Shown here: piece by piece, positions 17,149 to 29,201 of the stretch
Numbering within the stretch: position 1 is the stretch's first letter
Layout: each line of letters begins with the position of its first letter
Assembly: GCF_018221685.1 (NCBI RefSeq)
Contig: NZ_JAGJTM010000002.1
Location: forward strand, 23,749-87,748
DNA: 64,000 bases
From: Bombella apis
GTDB taxonomy: Bacteria > Pseudomonadota > Alphaproteobacteria > Acetobacterales > Acetobacteraceae
Direction: 5' to 3'
Program-made: the position numbers and the translations under genes
Notes under the pieces: model-generated
What the model was told of the DNA's origin: nothing
What the model saw: the letters and a program-made list of their open reading frames with translations, nothing else
Databases searched by the model: none

Positions 17149-18509
17149 GCTTTGCCAGAGGGTTTCATACGGGTGACCAGAAGCTGGTTGATGCGGAAAC
17201 GTTCGACATCCACCACCTCAAAACGGAAACCGGCCACCTCGACACGGTCTGCCTTGCGGGCCATACGGCGCAGACGATGGGTGATGAAACCGGCAATGGT
17301 GTCAAACTCGGAATTGTCATGGAAGAGGGGGATATCCAGCTCCCGGATAACATCCAGAATGGGAGCGGCTCCGTCGATGAGCCATGAATCAGCATCACGG
17401 CGGACGATGGCCTGCTCTTCAAAAGGATTGGCCAGTCCATCCATCAGGGCACCCATGATGTCTTTGTACGTGATCAGTCCGACAACCAGCCCATATTCAT
17501 TGAAGATGAGTGCAAAACCGGCGCCATGCGTATCAAATTGGGCCAGTGTCTCCCACAGGTTCAGCGTATCGGGCAGGGAGAGGACATCCCGGCGCATGTT
17601 GAATATCTGTTTGGGAGGGGCCTTCTGCGGGTCGGTCAGTGTGGTGGGTTCATCAACAACAGCGACCAACACATCTTCCGCACGGATGGAGCCGACAACC
17701 CTGTCCAGCGATCCATCGCAGAACGGGTAACGGGAATAGGGGCGGACCCGCACCTTGTCGCGCTGGCTCTCCAGACTTTCATTGACATCCAGATAAACGA
17801 TTTCGTCCCGAGGTGTCATGGCAGATGTCACGGAACGGTTTTGCAGGGCCATGACATTCTGGATCATCTGATGTTCCTGCTCCAGAAGAACGCCGGAGGC
17901 CGTGCCTGCGGCAAGAATGGCCCGGAGATCTTCTGGCGTGACGGCCTCTACCGTGGCCGTGGCCGGGATGCGCAGCAACCTCAGGATCAGGTCGGCAATA
18001 TGGGAGAAAAGCCATACGGCTGGATAGAGGAGCTTGAGGATGAGGGCAGGGAACCAGCCTACGGCCAGAGCAATCCTGTCCGGTGCGTTCATGGCCGTGC
18101 GCTTTGGCAGAAGGTCAGCAAAGAGAACGAACAGCCCGGTGACAAGGATGAAGGAGCTGAAAGAGCCGACCTTGTCTGCCAGAGGTGCCGACAGGCCCAG
18201 ATGGTGCAGGCCCTCGGCGAAAGGTTCACTCAGCAGGGCATCTCCCACCACACCGCCCAGAATACCGACGGCATTGAGGCAGATCTGTATGGCTGTCATG
18301 ACCTGCCCGCTATTGCGTCGGAGGCGCAGAAAAGCACGGGCCCTTTTGTCGCCTTCTTCAGCCAGGGCACGCATGCGGGTTTCCCGTGCTGCGGCGAATG
18401 AGATTTCAGACAGGGAGATGAGAATGGAGACACCGATGAGTACGACCGTAACGAGGAGGCCGACAATCAGCATGATGAAGGGATGATGACTGGATGATGT
18501 GGTGGGCAT
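17145..18509 (-). CDS. CNNM/CorC-HlyC family membrane protein
   Basis: 454 residues. Residues 1-190 form the DUF21/CNNM transmembrane domain with about four hydrophobic segments (FIMLIVGLLVTVVLIGVSIL; FILVTGLFVLFADLLPKR). Residues about 200-345 hold two CBS domains (SAMTPRDEIVYLDVNES and the later NEYGLVVGLITYKDIMGAL). The last 80 residues are the CorC_HlyC FAD-binding-like domain (IAGFITHRLRRMARKADRVE). These proteins are linked to magnesium/cobalt efflux or homeostasis in the inner membrane; older annotations call them hemolysins. First gene of a two-gene unit with pncA. Confidence 0.88.
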   Translation of the reverse strand: MPTTSSSHHPFIMLIVGLLVTVVLIGVSILISLSEISFAAARETRMRALAEEGDKRARAFLRLRRNSGQVMTAIQICLNAVGILGGVVGDALLSEPFAEGLHHLGLSAPLADKVGSFSSFILVTGLFVLFADLLPKRTAMNAPDRIALAVGWFPALILKLLYPAVWLFSHIADLILRLLRIPATATVEAVTPEDLRAILAAGTASGVLLEQEHQMIQNVMALQNRSVTSAMTPRDEIVYLDVNESLESQRDKVRVRPYSRYPFCDGSLDRVVGSIRAEDVLVAVVDEPTTLTDPQKAPPKQIFNMRRDVLSLPDTLNLWETLAQFDTHGAGFALIFNEYGLVVGLITYKDIMGALMDGLANPFEEQAIVRRDADSWLIDGAAPILDVIRELDIPLFHDNSEFDTIAGFITHRLRRMARKADRVEVAGFRFEVVDVERFRINQLLVTRMKPSGKA

Positions 18510-18750
18510 GCGTTCTCTCTATGGCCACCCCGCCAGGGCCAAGGCGGCAATTATCGGCGGCATGATAATGCAGTTGGGGCAGGTTTCAATTGCTTTGTGT
18601 GAGGAGGATGGAAAATAAATTTATCATGCCGGGTTAGTAACGTTCAAAAATCCTGTCTCTTCTGCAGGGGGCAGACCATTTTGAGGAAGCATCTTGGAAA
18701 TTATTACGAAACCCTTTATAAGATCGAAGGTTTGATTCAATGAGGTTGTG
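18510..18750. other. Divergent intergenic region, shift to AT-rich DNA
   Basis: No gene seen. The corC-pncA unit and the GT8 gene diverge from here, so both promoters should lie within these 240 bp. Composition changes from typical host DNA near corC to AT-rich DNA toward 18750. Confidence 0.4.
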
Positions 18751-19659
18751 ATGAGTACCTTTCCAATAGTTGTTTCATTTGACAAAAAATATTTGATACC
18801 GGCTCTTGTCACAATCAAGTCCATACTTGACCATTGCTCAGATACCAGCAGGATCGAGTTTTTTGTTTTATATCGGAATCTCGATACGACACTCATACGG
18901 CTCACAGAACAGGTTGTTGCCTCTTTTGGAAGCGTCATATCATTCATTGACTGTTCGTCTTTCATGGAAAGCCTGAATTTTGCCAATAATGAAAATCGGC
19001 CACTGGAGACTTATGTTCCTTTATTCATCCCGACGATTTTCAAGGGATATGAGAAGGTTCTGAGCATTGATGTTGACATGCTGGTGCGGGATGATGTGTT
19101 GAAAATCATCAACGAGATCCCTCAGAATAAAAAATTGGGAGGGGTTCGCTGTCTGATCCGTAATCATAGAAAATATGAAGATTTTGGAGATTTCAATAAA
19201 TTCAGCCGTAACATGCTGGGAATAAACAACCCTTATTTTTATGTGAATAGCGGTCTCATTCTCTTCAATATGGACGCCATAACAGATGCAGATGCAGCCT
19301 ACTGCATAGAGTGCATCAAGAAGAAATGGCTTTTTTATGATGAGTCAATACTCAATCATGTCTTTAAAGATTCTCTTCATCATTTCAGCCAGAGCTGGAA
19401 CCTTTATGCAGAATATCTTCATACAAATTATCTTGAGTTTGAATATAGTATGCAGGAGCAGGTGAAGAAGGCGCAGGAGGATGCGTCAATTATCCATTAT
19501 GTCGCTGATACCAAGCCCTGGGATCATCCGGCTCCTGACACGACTGATAAATACAGGCTGGAATATCGTGCCCTGGTGGCGGCGGTGAAGGATGAAATCA
19601 GGAATATCTTGCCCAGGACCATCTGTGGCGTCATGTGGAACAGGGTTGACAGAGCCTGA
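18751..19659 (+). CDS. GT8-family glycosyltransferase, AT-rich gene
   Basis: 302 residues from the ATG at 18751 (AGG Shine-Dalgarno 5 nt away; a GTG at 18748 is also in frame). Classic GT8 features: FPIVVSFDKKYLIPALVTIK opening, LSIDVDMLV with the DVD metal site (107-109), FYVNSGLILFNMD, DESILNHVF, and HYVADTKPWDHP near the end. It is likely to transfer a hexose to a surface glycan. Codon use and composition are far more AT-rich than in the flanking corC and ligA genes, which suggests transfer from another source. A strong terminator follows. Confidence 0.85.
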   Translation: MSTFPIVVSFDKKYLIPALVTIKSILDHCSDTSRIEFFVLYRNLDTTLIRLTEQVVASFGSVISFIDCSSFMESLNFANNENRPLETYVPLFIPTIFKGYEKVLSIDVDMLVRDDVLKIINEIPQNKKLGGVRCLIRNHRKYEDFGDFNKFSRNMLGINNPYFYVNSGLILFNMDAITDADAAYCIECIKKKWLFYDESILNHVFKDSLHHFSQSWNLYAEYLHTNYLEFEYSMQEQVKKAQEDASIIHYVADTKPWDHPAPDTTDKYRLEYRALVAAVKDEIRNILPRTICGVMWNRVDRA

Positions 19660-19723
19660 CGGATGAATCCGGGGCTTATGTGAAGGGGAAAATTGGGGCG
19701 GTCCGGTCCGCAGGTATCTGTCA

Positions 19724-19763
19724 GTGTCCCGCCCCTCAGGGGGGGGCGGGACACGGTTTTATT
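19724..19763 (+). terminator. Rho-independent terminator after GT8
   Basis: 12-bp perfect stem GTGTCCCGCCCC / GGGGCGGGACAC with a 7-nt loop and a GGTTTTATT tail. It lies between convergent genes. Confidence 0.85.
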
Positions 19764-21094
19764 CAGGGCTGGCAGCCTAGCGTATCCATGTATTCTTTCA
19801 TCCGTTCTACTTTCTCTTCTGAAGAGAAGCCCCAGAAATGAACGAGGCCCAGACGCCTGTTATGTGCAGGGCCCTGATAGGCGGTGAATGACGTCAGGGC
19901 ATTGGAATTGACTCCGTTCGTCTTGATGGCCAGATAGTTATAGGCCTCCTGGTCGGCCCAGCCATTGAATGAGCGCCCGAATTTGAAGACCAGATTGGTA
20001 ACCAGATGGCGGATCTCATTGATGAAACGGCGGATTGTATCACTTTCCGTATTGGGGAAAAGGATTGTTCCCCCGTTGATGCCTGGTGTGAAGCGCCCCG
20101 GAATATCATCCATCGAGAACAGGGAGGATCCCACTGGAATGTGGGATTGTATCGGATGGAATTCTTCAGCCGGCGAACATATCTTGCCGCTTGAAAGACC
20201 ACGGATCAGCAGGGGTTCCAGAGGATTGTCTATGATGATGTCCGGGTCCAGATACAGGAGCGGCTGATAACCTGCAAAAGTTTCCTTGTCCGTTATTTCG
20301 TATTTGGAGCAGACAAAGGAAAGGAAGTCCTGTGGGTACAGGTTGTGAATGATGAGGTTATCCGTATATTCTTTTTTCCCTTTAAAAAGATTGTCTATGT
20401 AGGCTTGGTCCTTGTCTGTCATGAGGATGATCGGCCCGGTGAATTTCCCCATTTTCCGCAGTGAGACAACGCACATCTTGCATTGCTGCATGACGGATTC
20501 TTTATTGTAAGCCGTGATATAGACGGCAGGATTGTAGAAATAGAGCGTTTCACGCTTCCATCCGTCAAAATAGAGCGTGATGTTGTATTTGTTCCAGTAT
20601 CTGAAAAGCTGATACCGCATGTCGACATCAAAATGGTTGATCTTCAGTTTGAAGACGTCAACGGCTTCGATGTCTTTCCCATCAATGATTGTCTGTGTTT
20701 TGGGAATGACCCACCTGTTGGTGAGGAGGTGCCTCAGTATGTCAATTTCTCTCTGCGAAAGCAGCAGGAAGCCTTCCCAGAAGGAGGGATGTTCCCTGGA
20801 AAAAGAAAGTGTATGACAGTCAAAGCACAGGAAAAGCCCGTTCTTGTCCCGCAGGTTCCAGACACGGACGTCAGAATTGAAGGTTATTTCGATATCATCG
20901 ACATGATAGGGGGCAATCTCTTCGCCCTGTGGGATGAATGTATAATTTGCGCCGACATCATCTTCGTGAAGTTCAAGAGCGAAAGCGTCGGTAGGGAAGT
21001 GGTCCTCCAGTTTGGAGCAATAAAGGGCTTTACTTGTGGCATCCTGTCGAACGATCTGGAAATCCCATGTTAGAAAATACCTTTTTTCACCCAC
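19763..21094 (-). CDS. GT8-like glycosyltransferase with N-terminal trefoil-like domain
   Basis: 443 residues. The C-terminal half (about 186-443) looks like a GT8-type transferase: AVYITAYNKESVM, then LLYLDPDIIIDNP with the DPD metal site (283-285), GINGGTILFPN, FNGWADQEAYN and GLVHFWGFS near the end. Residues 1-130 carry the motif order of the two small paralogues: LTWDFQIV (8-15), VWNLRDKNGLFLC (78-90) and SFWEGFLLL (104-112). The gene is AT-rich like its neighbour, and the 300 bp upstream are even more so. Presumably cytosolic; donor and acceptor unknown. Confidence 0.7.
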   Translation of the reverse strand: MGEKRYFLTWDFQIVRQDATSKALYCSKLEDHFPTDAFALELHEDDVGANYTFIPQGEEIAPYHVDDIEITFNSDVRVWNLRDKNGLFLCFDCHTLSFSREHPSFWEGFLLLSQREIDILRHLLTNRWVIPKTQTIIDGKDIEAVDVFKLKINHFDVDMRYQLFRYWNKYNITLYFDGWKRETLYFYNPAVYITAYNKESVMQQCKMCVVSLRKMGKFTGPIILMTDKDQAYIDNLFKGKKEYTDNLIIHNLYPQDFLSFVCSKYEITDKETFAGYQPLLYLDPDIIIDNPLEPLLIRGLSSGKICSPAEEFHPIQSHIPVGSSLFSMDDIPGRFTPGINGGTILFPNTESDTIRRFINEIRHLVTNLVFKFGRSFNGWADQEAYNYLAIKTNGVNSNALTSFTAYQGPAHNRRLGLVHFWGFSSEEKVERMKEYMDTLGCQP

Positions 21095-21405
21095 TGTGTT
21101 AACCTCCGGAAACTCTTGGCGAAATTCCGTATAGAAGGGACCTGTAGGAAAGTCTATCCATTTGATGTTATTTTAAATAAGTATTAGGCATAAATCATAA
21201 ATAAGAAAATAACTTTTTCTTGAGTAAATAAAATACAAGAAATTGTCATGTAAGGCATTTTTCGCAATTTGATGAAAATGAAATAGATTTATAATAAAAT
21301 AATTAATAGTTTAATAAAAATTTTAACTTTTTTCACTTCATATTCCACCATTGTGGCAGGCTTTATTTTTATTGTACTTTGCAAGCCTGCCACTTGATGT
21401 CTGCT
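21095..21405. other. Very AT-rich intergenic region
   Basis: No gene or RNA recognised. Between about 21160 and 21350 the sequence is almost entirely A and T, with many T and A runs, in sharp contrast to ligA. It must hold the promoter of the minus-strand gene ending at 19763. It could also be a binding site for a nucleoid protein. Confidence 0.4.
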
Positions 21406-25217
<3,812 letters not shown>

Positions 25218-25432
25218 GGGTGCAGCCTCCAGAACCGGCAGAAGCAGTCGGATTGGGCTTCTGTTGTGGTTTGCAGAAAATGCGGTGTCCGATAGTCAGA
25301 AAGAAACAGGCCCAGTGCAAGAGGCTGCACGGGCCGGACAAGGGCAAACGATGTGAAGTCGGAAGATTCCGGCTCCACATGCTGCTTTTCAGTAATGGTT
25401 ACGGCATGCAGGTCACAATATCCCAGAGGGAG

Positions 25433-26482
25433 CTACCGTGTTTTCTTTCCGCCAGCCTGCTGGTTGGCGCCTGGGGCTGCCGTTGATGGTACCGGGGGAA
25501 TCTCGACGGAGGCCACCGGCGCCGACTGTGTTGTGGACACAGGCTGCACGATGACGGAATCCGGGGAGACAGGTGCCTTGGCCTGCACAGGCGGTGCCGC
25601 ACCGTCACGGTGTTTTCTTGAGCGCCTCTCATGCTTTTTCTGGGCATGGGACGGCTTGGGCAGCTGCGGCGTGAGCTGATGGTTGTATTTCAGCTTGTTG
25701 TAGGCGAGGCGGTACCAGCGGCTGTCAGGCGCATTATAGCCGAGGACAGCTGCTGCCTGACGGGCTTCATCAGGCAATCCCAGGGCCAGATTGACCTCAA
25801 CCAGACGTTCCAGCGCTTCCGGCACATGGTTGGTGGTCTGGAAGTCCTGGATGACCCGCTGGTAACGGCCATAAGCTGCCTGATAGTCTTTTTCCCGCTG
25901 ATAGTAACGGCCCACATACATCTCCTTGCCGGCCAGATGGTCACGGCAGAGGTCGATCTTCAGCTGGGCATCCCGGGCGTAAGAGGTCTGGGGGAAGCGG
26001 GTGATGACTTCCTGAAGAGCATCCATGGCTTCCAGCGTGCCGAGCTGGTCACGGGACACATCACCGATCTGCTCATAATAGCACAGGCCCCGCAGATAGT
26101 AGGCGTAGGCAGCATCCGGACTTGTGGGGTGGAGCTGGAGATAGCGCTCCAGCTGCTGGACGGACAGCGCATACTCACCCTGAAGGTAGTAAGCGTAGCC
26201 TTCCATCAGTTCGGCACTGCCCGTATAGCCGGAATAGGGGAAATTCTGCTGGAGAAGCTCGAATTCACTGCTGGCCAGCTTGTAATGCCCGCCATGAAGA
26301 GCGTCGATCCCGTAGTTGTAGAGGGTCTCGGCATCCGCCGTGCGTGGCAGCTTTGCCTGTATGTCGGCGTCGGAGCTGGAGCAGCCCGAAAGAAGGGCAA
26401 GTCCGAGCAATGCCGGGGCCCCAAGGGCAGGGAGACGGAAACGGGATGGGATCATGTGGAATTTCAGGATGCTGCTGACCAT
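25433..26482 (-). CDS. bamD: Outer-membrane assembly lipoprotein BamD
   Basis: 349 residues. The signal peptide ends in LSGC (lipidated Cys34), which anchors the protein to the inner face of the outer membrane, where it works with BamA in beta-barrel insertion. Five TPR-like repeats follow (TLYNYGIDALHGGHYKLASS, YAYYLQGEYALSVQQLERYL, PDAAYAYYLRGLCYY, YYQREKDYQAAYGRYQRVI). The last 75 residues are an unusual basic and then Pro/Val-rich tail (KKHERRSRKHR onward), longer than in most BamD proteins. An in-frame ATG at 26455 would shorten the signal peptide. Confidence 0.93.
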   Translation of the reverse strand: MVSSILKFHMIPSRFRLPALGAPALLGLALLSGCSSSDADIQAKLPRTADAETLYNYGIDALHGGHYKLASSEFELLQQNFPYSGYTGSAELMEGYAYYLQGEYALSVQQLERYLQLHPTSPDAAYAYYLRGLCYYEQIGDVSRDQLGTLEAMDALQEVITRFPQTSYARDAQLKIDLCRDHLAGKEMYVGRYYQREKDYQAAYGRYQRVIQDFQTTNHVPEALERLVEVNLALGLPDEARQAAAVLGYNAPDSRWYRLAYNKLKYNHQLTPQLPKPSHAQKKHERRSRKHRDGAAPPVQAKAPVSPDSVIVQPVSTTQSAPVASVEIPPVPSTAAPGANQQAGGKKTR

Positions 26483-26545
26483 GATTTTCTTATAGCATGG
26501 GAGTGTTCAGGGGAAAGGGGGTTCTTGCTCTCTGGTCTGATATTC

Positions 26546-27508
26546 TCAGCCGGGAGAGGGCATGACAGGCGGGCTGCCATCGGAGAACCGCCAGTTTTCG
26601 GTGGACGCAAAAAGAGCATGCAGAAGCTGGTTGTTCAGCGCATGGCCTGTCCTGTGTCCCTCAAAACGGGCTGAAAGCCGGAACCCGGTACAGTACAGGT
26701 CGCCTACCGTATCCAGCATCTTGTGGCGGACACATTCATTATCGAACCGTAGTCCGTCGGGGTTCAGGACACGATCATGCTGGATGACCAGCGCATTGTC
26801 GAGTGATCCGCCTAATGCCAGTCCCTGCGCCTGGAGGGCGTCAATATCCTGATGGTTTACGAAGGTCCGGCAGGGGGCGATTTCTTGGGCGAATGTCTCT
26901 TGGGACAAGACCATCTGGAACGACTGCTGCCCGATGGCAGGGGCGGGGAAGTCGATGTTGACGGAGAGGTCGAGTGTGTCGGGCTGATGGGCGGGGAGAA
27001 GGCTGGCATGAGCACCGTGTCGCCCTTCCACATGAACTGGGCGAAGCACTTCAATGCTGCGGCGGGGGGGCGCCTGGCCACTGCGGCCAGCTTCCTCAAG
27101 AAGAGACATGAATCTTCTGGAGCATCCATCCAGAATGGGTAGTTCCGGCCCATCCAGCTGGATCAGAAGGTTGTCCACTTCGCAGGCATGAAGAGCAGCC
27201 ATGAGATGCTCTATGGTAGCGACTGTCAGCCCCGGTGTAAGGGGAGAAGCAGCCACCGTGGCCAGAGGGCTGGAAATGATGCAGTCATGCGTCAGGCGGA
27301 AGGCGGGGGTGTCTGCCATATCCAGCCGCTGGAGCCTGATGCCTGTATCCGGCGCTGCCGGGACAAGGCGGACCGTGGCAGGCCTGCCACTGTGGAGGCC
27401 CCACCCCTGGCAATGGACGGCCTGCTCCAGTGTGGTCTGTGCCTGCTGTAGGTGGGCTGTATTCTGGAGGGGCGGCTGATGAGGCCGACAGCATGTGGTC
27501 TCTGGCAT
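26546..27508 (-). CDS. lpxC: UDP-3-O-acyl-N-acetylglucosamine deacetylase
   Basis: LpxC carries out the committed step of lipid A synthesis. The zinc ligands are His101 (ATIEHLMAAL), His262 and Asp266 (VRHKMLDTVGDLY), with the catalytic His289 in GHRTGHALNNQLL. The GWGLHSG start and the substrate-channel FDNECVRHK segment are typical. 320 residues with about 25 additional N-terminal residues. It lies between ftsZ and bamD on the same strand, as in many alphaproteobacteria. Confidence 0.96.
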   Translation of the reverse strand: MPETTCCRPHQPPLQNTAHLQQAQTTLEQAVHCQGWGLHSGRPATVRLVPAAPDTGIRLQRLDMADTPAFRLTHDCIISSPLATVAASPLTPGLTVATIEHLMAALHACEVDNLLIQLDGPELPILDGCSRRFMSLLEEAGRSGQAPPRRSIEVLRPVHVEGRHGAHASLLPAHQPDTLDLSVNIDFPAPAIGQQSFQMVLSQETFAQEIAPCRTFVNHQDIDALQAQGLALGGSLDNALVIQHDRVLNPDGLRFDNECVRHKMLDTVGDLYCTGFRLSARFEGHRTGHALNNQLLHALFASTENWRFSDGSPPVMPSPG

Positions 27509-27626
27509 GAGGGCAGGTGCTCGGGCATGGGCGACCTTACCCGGTGAGGCAGGACGCTTTCCCCCATGGGGGAGGTGGATGAAGCCCCCTGCCCGCAGAG
27601 GAACCGGGGGCTTTAATCAGACCCGG

Positions 27627-29084
27627 TTACTTCGGGCCACGGCGCAGATAGGTGGGAATGCTCAGCTCGTCATCCTCGGCAGGTGGGGTGACGCTGTCAT
27701 GCTGCGGTTTCCGCTCATCAGTCGCAGCGTGTGTATCCCGGCGCTCCTGTTCTGGCGAAGGACGGGTACGGAAGAAGCGGCTGAACAGCCCACCGCCCGT
27801 TTGCCCGGTCTCCTCCCGTGGGCGGATCGGCCCCGATACCGTGGGGGCAGAAGCCTGCTGGTTCGGGCCGAGATGAGGGTCGTAATTGGGAAGAGGCGAT
27901 GCCTCCTTGGCTGGCTGGCCTGCTCCTTCGGGGGCAGGGTCGTGTTCCGGGGCTTCTTCGTTCTGCCCGGTGTCTCCCGCGGAGGCGGCTGGATTCTCCG
28001 TTGCCTGGCCCGTGTCCGGTGTGTGAGCCACGGTTTCAGCGGGGGCATGAGGCTGGACTTCGACCGGTTCCTCCTCGGAGGCTTCATGGCGTCTCCGGCC
28101 ATTCAGCCCCGTGGCGATCACGGAAACCTGCACCTTGCCTTTCATGTTCTCATTGACGACGAAACCGCTGTTGATTTCTTCGTCTTCGCAGTTTGCCGTC
28201 TCACGGATGAGATTCATGATCTGGTTATAGGCCAGCAGGCTCATGTCCGGACCGAGCGTGACGTTGACAAGAAGCGCCCGTGCCCCGGCAATGGTGGTTT
28301 CCTCCAGCAGCGGGTTGGAAATGGCCCGCTCGGCGGCGGTGATGGCCCAGTCTTCACCATCTTCCTCGGCCGATGCCATGCCAATGCCCATCATGGCCTT
28401 GCCCATGCCACTCATGACGGTACGGACATCGGCAAAGTCAAGATTCTGATACCCGGCTTCCACCATCAGGTCCGTCACGCTGCGGACACCACTGTACAGG
28501 ACGTCATCCGCCATGGCGAAGGCTTCGACCAGCGAGGTTGTCAGCGAGGCGCTGCCGAAGAGGTTCTGGTTGGGGATGACCAGCAGCGTGTCCACGTATT
28601 TTTCCAGCTCGGCAATACCGGCTGCGGCAGCCCGGCTACGGCGGGAGCCTTCAAAATCGAAGGGTTTGGAGACGACGCCGATTGTCAGGGCACCGACTTC
28701 ATGGGCGATCCGTGCCACGACGGGGGCTGCCCCCGTGCCGGTGCCGCCACCCATTCCGGCCGTGACGAATACGAGATCAACCCCTTCCAGATGCTGGCGG
28801 ATTTCATCTTCTACTTCTTCGGCTGACTGGCGGCCGACTTCCGGCTTGGCTCCGGCCCCCAGACCACGCGTGAGGGTCGGGCCGAGCTGGAGGCGCGTTT
28901 CAGCCTTGGAGAGAGCCAGCTGCTGGGCATCGGTGTTGGCGGCGATGAAAGTCACACCACGCAGCTTGCCGTCGATCATGTTGTTGACGGCGTTGACCCC
29001 GCCACCACCAACCCCGATGACAGTGATGCGCGGGGGACTGACAGCACTAACACCAGGGGTCGTTGGGGTCAGGTTCAGTGACAT
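27627..29084 (-). CDS. ftsZ: Cell-division GTPase FtsZ
   Basis: 485-residue tubulin homologue that forms the Z-ring. The GTP-binding loops are clear: ITVIGVGGGGVNAVNNMI, NTDAQQL (51-57) and the tubulin signature GGGTGTGAAP (112-121). The synergy loop NLDFADVRTVMSG follows. After the globular domain (about residue 325) comes a roughly 150-residue acidic, Pro/Glu-rich linker, as in alphaproteobacteria. It ends in the conserved peptide DDELSIPTYLRR, which binds FtsA and other partners. It is separated from ftsA by 117 bp, so an extra internal promoter is possible. Confidence 0.98.
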   Translation of the reverse strand: MSLNLTPTTPGVSAVSPPRITVIGVGGGGVNAVNNMIDGKLRGVTFIAANTDAQQLALSKAETRLQLGPTLTRGLGAGAKPEVGRQSAEEVEDEIRQHLEGVDLVFVTAGMGGGTGTGAAPVVARIAHEVGALTIGVVSKPFDFEGSRRSRAAAAGIAELEKYVDTLLVIPNQNLFGSASLTTSLVEAFAMADDVLYSGVRSVTDLMVEAGYQNLDFADVRTVMSGMGKAMMGIGMASAEEDGEDWAITAAERAISNPLLEETTIAGARALLVNVTLGPDMSLLAYNQIMNLIRETANCEDEEINSGFVVNENMKGKVQVSVIATGLNGRRRHEASEEEPVEVQPHAPAETVAHTPDTGQATENPAASAGDTGQNEEAPEHDPAPEGAGQPAKEASPLPNYDPHLGPNQQASAPTVSGPIRPREETGQTGGGLFSRFFRTRPSPEQERRDTHAATDERKPQHDSVTPPAEDDELSIPTYLRRGPK

Positions 29085-29201
29085 AACGGTCTCGCTTCGG
29101 CCAGGGTGGACATTATAGATTGGTCTTGGGAAGACAGATTTACGGGCAGGGTAGCATCTGGAGAGAAATATGTAATGCTAAATATCGGGTATTGTGCCTG
29201 T

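Noticed and set aside
27583..27612. Hairpin AGCCCCC / GGGGGCT downstream of ftsZ
   Set aside because: Stem is good but the loop is long and the tail on the ftsZ side (CTTCATCC) is not T-rich; a terminator is not supported.
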